Shown: positions 61,110 through 64,000 of the stretch, in pieces
Layout of the letters: the number at the start of each line of letters is the position of its first letter
Position numbering within the stretch: position 1 is the first letter of the stretch
Assembly (NCBI GenBank): GCA_965261585.1
Contig: CBDHDN010000069.1
Span: 94,101 to 158,100 of the forward strand
Source of the DNA: CBDHDN01 sp965261585
GTDB taxonomy: Bacteria; Pseudomonadota; Alphaproteobacteria; UBA6615
Length of the DNA: 64,000 nucleotides
Reading direction: 5' to 3'
The notes under the pieces: generated by a model
The model's database searches: none
What the model was told of the DNA's origin: nothing
Seen by the model: the letters and a program-made list of their open reading frames with translations, nothing else
Translations under genes and position numbers: made by a program

Positions 61110-62540
61110 ATGGACAAGAAGATCATGCTCGGCCACAAGATCCGCCGGTTTCGCCAGGATCAGGGCCTGAGCCAGACCCAGATGGCCGAGCAACTTGGTA
61201 TCTCGCCGAGCTATCTGAACCTGATCGAGCATAACCAGCGGCCGGTCACCGTTCCCTTACTGTTCCGCCTCGGCCAGGCCTTCGACATCGATTTACGCGA
61301 GTTCGCCGAGGACGAGGAGGCGCAGCTCGTGGCCGGGCTCAGCGAGGTCTTCGGCGATCCCCTGTTCGAGGGCCAGGCGCCGCGCCAACACGACATCCGC
61401 GACCTGGCGTCGGCGAGCCCGCCGGCCGCCCAGGCCGTGCTGACGCTCTATGAGGCCTACCGCAAGCTGTGGGAGGACGCCCAGGCGCTGACCCACCGCA
61501 TGGTCGACCGCGACAAATTCCAGGCGAGCGACGGCGCCGCCTTCCCGGCCGAGGAGGTGCGCGAGTTCCAGCAGGCGGAATCGAACCATTTCCCCGATTT
61601 GGAGACCGCGGCCGAGCAGCTCTGGGAAGACGCCGGCCTCGAGCCCAACGACGTCTATCGCGGCCTCGTCGAACACCTCGACAAGGTGCTGTCGATCCGC
61701 GTCAAGGTCATGCCGATCGACGTCATGCAGGACACGCTGCGGCGCTACGACCACCACGGCTGCCGCGTGCTGCTGTCCGAGGCGCTGCCGCCGTCGGGCC
61801 GCAGCTTTCAGCTGGCGACCCAGCTGGCGCTGATGAGCCACCGCGAAGCCCTCGACCGGGTCGTCGAGCGGGCCGGGCTGCAGGGCGAGGACGCGCGGTC
61901 GCTGCTGCGGGTCGGGCTCGCCAGCTATTTCGCCGGCGCCGTCATGATGCCCTACGAGCGCTTCCTGGCCGCGGCGCGCGACCTCACATACGACATCGAC
62001 CTGCTGCAGCACCGTTTCGATGCCGGTTTCGAGCAGGTGTGCCACCGCCTGACGACCCTGCAGCGCCCCGGCGCCCGCGGCGTGCGCTTCTTTTTCATCC
62101 GCGTCGACAATGCCGGCAACGTCTCGAAGCGGCTGTCCGGCGGCGGCTTCCACTTCGCCCGCTTCGGCGGCACCTGCCCGCGCTGGATCATCCATGACGC
62201 GTTCCGCGCGCCCGGCGTCATCCAGACCCAGGTGGCGGAGATGCCCGACGGCACGCTGTTCTTCACGATCGCCCGCACGCTCGATCCGCTGGGCGGCTGG
62301 CAGCGCGCCCTGCAGCCGCAGTTCGCGATCGGCCTGGGCTGCGATCTGAAGGACGCCGCGCACCTGGTCTATGCCGAGGGCATCAATTTGAAAAAGCCCA
62401 GCCCGGTGACGCCGATCGGCGTCAGCTGCCGCGTCTGCGAGCGCCTCGACTGTGCCCAGCGCGCCCATCCGCCGCTCAACCACCGCCTGCGCGTCGAAGA
62501 GCACGTCCGCCGCACGACACCCTTCGCCTACGCGAACTGA
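61110..62540 (+). CDS. ScfR/RamB-type short-chain acyl-CoA-responsive regulator
   Basis: The 476-residue protein has an XRE helix-turn-helix (LGHKIRRFRQDQGLSQTQMA, EQLGISPSYLNLIEHNQRPV). A central ImmA/IrrE-like (DUF955) region (VLLSEALPPSGRSFQLATQL) and a C-terminal DUF2083 domain follow, ending in cysteines (GVSCRVCERLDCAQRAHPPL). This is the layout of RamB, PccR and related regulators of acetate and propionate metabolism. It lies divergent from aceA. It starts at ATG 61110 after GGGAGGGG. Activation or repression cannot be told. Confidence 0.9.
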   Translation: MDKKIMLGHKIRRFRQDQGLSQTQMAEQLGISPSYLNLIEHNQRPVTVPLLFRLGQAFDIDLREFAEDEEAQLVAGLSEVFGDPLFEGQAPRQHDIRDLASASPPAAQAVLTLYEAYRKLWEDAQALTHRMVDRDKFQASDGAAFPAEEVREFQQAESNHFPDLETAAEQLWEDAGLEPNDVYRGLVEHLDKVLSIRVKVMPIDVMQDTLRRYDHHGCRVLLSEALPPSGRSFQLATQLALMSHREALDRVVERAGLQGEDARSLLRVGLASYFAGAVMMPYERFLAAARDLTYDIDLLQHRFDAGFEQVCHRLTTLQRPGARGVRFFFIRVDNAGNVSKRLSGGGFHFARFGGTCPRWIIHDAFRAPGVIQTQVAEMPDGTLFFTIARTLDPLGGWQRALQPQFAIGLGCDLKDAAHLVYAEGINLKKPSPVTPIGVSCRVCERLDCAQRAHPPLNHRLRVEEHVRRTTPFAYAN

Positions 62541-62559
62541 GGGCGGGTTCCCCAAATTG

Positions 62560-62586
62560 AATCCCCGGACCTGATCCGGGGCCCAT
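62560..62586. repeat. REP-like CCCCGGACCTGATCCGGGG palindrome
   Basis: A perfect hairpin, CCCCGGACCTGATCCGGGG, about 20 bp after the regulator's stop codon. It may terminate transcription. The remaining bases to 62741 hold nothing recognised. Confidence 0.6.
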
Positions 62587-62807
62587 TCTGCGGCCCGCAC
62601 GAATTAAGCGTTGCCGGCGATGGCCCAGCCAAGCGCGCCCGTGTGGTGGGACCCGGGCGGGAACACGCCGGCGGGAAGCGTCACTGTGGGGTGCCGGCGT
62701 CGGCGGGCCATCCGTCGCAGATAGCGAGAGGGTGGGCAAACTGAGGTGGCCCCGGAAATTCGGACAGGTCGTTAAGGTGTATTCCACTGTCTGACGGAGG
62801 AATACAG

Positions 62808-63092
62808 ATGAGCAGCAAGCGACGGAGATTTTCAGGGGAGCTGAAGACGAAGGTGGCGCTGGAGGCGCTTCGGGGCGAGCGGACGCTGCAGGAGATCGCC
62901 TCGCAGCACCAGGTCCATCCGAATCAGGTGGGCGCCTGGAAGCGCCAGGCGATCGAGGGTCTGGTCGAGGTGTTCTCGAAGGGCGCCGAGCGGCGGGTCC
63001 GGGACCATGAGAGCGAGGTCCGCGATCTTCACGCCAAGATCGGGGAGTTGATCGTGGAGCGGGATTTTTTATCGCGCGGGTCCGGTCGATGA
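62808..63092 (+). CDS. IS3-family transposase OrfA
   Basis: The 94-residue protein (MSSKRRRFSGELKTKVALEA) is an HTH_Tnp_1-type OrfA with LRGERTLQEIASQHQVHPNQ as helix-turn-helix and a leucine-zipper-like tail (VRDLHAKIGELIVERDFLSR). GGAGG lies just before ATG 62808. Its stop overlaps the OrfB start (ATGA) for -1 frameshifting. Confidence 0.9.
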   Translation: MSSKRRRFSGELKTKVALEALRGERTLQEIASQHQVHPNQVGAWKRQAIEGLVEVFSKGAERRVRDHESEVRDLHAKIGELIVERDFLSRGSGR

Positions 63093-63792
63093 GCCGGGCG
63101 GAGCGGCGCGCGATGGTTGTGCGCGACCACCCGGCGTTGAGCCTGAGCCGGCAATGCCGCCTGCTGTCGGTCGGACGTTCCTCGCTCTACTACGAGCCGA
63201 CGGGGGAGAGCGCCGAGACGCTCGCACTGATGCGGCGGATCGACGAGCTCTTCCTGAAGTATCCGTTTTACGGCGCCCGTCGGATGGCACTTCACCTGCG
63301 CCGCGAGGGCGTGCGTATCGGGCGCCGCCGGGCCGGGCGGCTGATGAGCCTGATGGGGCTTCAGGCGATCTATCGGGCGCCGCGTACCAGCGATCCGCAA
63401 CTGCTGCGGGGCCTGGCGATCGAGCGGGCGAACCATGTCTGGTGCGCCGATATCACCTATATCCCGGTGCAGCGCGGCTTCCTTTACCTGGTGGCGATCA
63501 TGGACTGGGCGAGCCGGTACGTCCTGGCCTGGCGGCTGTCGAACACGCTGGACGCGAGCTTCTGCACAGACGCTCTCGAAGAGGTCCTGGCCCGGCATGG
63601 CGCGCCGGAGATATTCAACACCGACCAGGGCAGCCAGTTCACCAGCTTCGCCTTCACCGGGCGCCTGCAGGCGGCCGGCATCCGGATCTCGATGGATGGC
63701 AGGGGCCGGTGCATGGACAATATCTTCATCGAGCGGCTGTGGCGCTCGCTCAAATACGAGGCGATCTATCTCCACGAGATCGCCGACGGCTT
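63089..63792 (+). pseudogene. IS3-family transposase OrfB, 3' interrupted
   Basis: OrfB carries the HTH_21 part (FLKYPFYGARRMALHLRREG) and the integrase core: Asp in NHVWCADITYIPVQRGFLYL, Asp in IFNTDQGSQFTSFAFTG and Glu in DNIFIERLWRSLKYEAIYLH. After HEIADG the frame enters the inserted IS at 63793 and ends in IS-derived residues at 63862. The catalytic triad is present but about 40 C-terminal residues are lost. Confidence 0.88.
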
Positions 63793-64000
63793 ACCCGGTT
63801 CCTTGGACACAAGTTTGTCTCATGCGGCGGGCCTGATTGAGATCGCGGCGTGCCACGCCTGACGAGCTTGAGCGGGGCTCAGGTAGCCGTTCTTTTCGAC
63901 GATCCACTGGGCATTGTAGAGTTCGACGAAGTCGCGGACGGCGTCCCGCAGCTCCGCGATGTTGCGGTAGATGCGACCATGGATGATCTGTTCCTTCAGC
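63793..64000 (-). mobile_element. IS3-family insertion sequence, copy 2 (inverted, partial)
   Basis: From ACCCGGTTCCTTGGACACAA at 63793 to the window edge, the sequence is the reverse complement of the 3' part of the element at 21060-22418, with only isolated differences (for example CATGCGGCGG versus CACGCGGCGG). It contains the C-terminal codons of the OrfB described there. It inserted into the neighbouring IS. Confidence 0.92.

Larger units (their letters stand above)
62742..63792 (+). mobile_element. IS3-family insertion sequence, interrupted by another IS
   Basis: The left end begins near TGAGGTGGCCCCGGAAATTC at 62742. Two overlapping frames (OrfA and OrfB) follow. OrfB is cut at 63793 by the inverted copy of the IS described at 21060. 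The right end is not in the window. Confidence 0.85.

Overview
The window is GC-rich DNA whose gene content (isocitrate lyase divergent from an ScfR/RamB-type regulator, a DUF4170 protein, nitrile hydratase, NitT/TauT- and MalFG-type ABC transporters, a PrsT-like TPR protein, intergenic REP-like palindromes) fits an alphaproteobacterium, probably Rhodospirillales-like. The taxonomic call is an inference from gene content and composition. I saw no rRNA, tRNA, CRISPR array or replication origin.

Region 1 (1-20.8 kb) is mostly metabolism: a partial HlyD/MacA-type adaptor, mtnA, a dimethylformamidase-like large subunit, a VOC protein, OsmC, a His-rich EF-hand periplasmic protein, a broken GH116 glycosidase divergent from dhaK-dhaL and a broken FGGY kinase. 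These are followed by a nitrile hydratase whose beta subunit is split into two genes, an SDR/ankyrin pair, a PhyH-type dioxygenase, a MarR regulator with its likely target, and an adenosine-deaminase-like protein.

Region 2 (20.9-33.1 kb) is a mobile-element-rich island. An IS21 end remnant, an IS3-family element and an IS427-type IS5 element lie before a 1136-residue RTX protein with an unusual 16-residue tandem repeat. A TolC-type outer-membrane protein and a PrsT-like TPR gene follow. An IS21 element cuts off PrsT, and its other end cuts off an unrelated 8-oxoguanine-deaminase-like gene, which marks a rearrangement breakpoint.

Region 3 (33-50.5 kb) holds small-molecule metabolism and transport: glyoxalase, SDR, two GDPD genes (one carrying an in-frame MITE-like insertion), a MetE-like methyltransferase, a VTT membrane protein, a copper-type MerR regulator, an MsrQ-like protein, a Rid protein and an FAD-linked oxidase. 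It ends with a NitT/TauT ABC locus (permease, ATPase, creatininase-like amidohydrolase, 2OG oxygenase) whose divergent substrate-binding protein gene is split by an IS1380 element flanked by perfect CTAG duplications.

Region 4 (50.5-64 kb) has a Ugp/Mal-type ABC operon with a secreted phosphodiesterase-like protein, glyoxalases, a brnTA module, an Fpg/Nei glycosylase, DUF4170, aceA and its divergent regulator. At the right edge an IS3-type element is interrupted by a second, inverted copy of the IS found at 21.1 kb.

Two patterns run through the window. First, at least six genes (mtnA, GH116, FGGY kinase, 2OG oxygenase, ABC ATPase, brnT) are frameshifted, five of them at short homopolymers or CG-dinucleotide tracts, so either real decay by slippage or uncorrected assembly indels must be considered. 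Second, several families of intergenic inverted repeats and a 107-bp MITE-like element are dispersed between and within genes.
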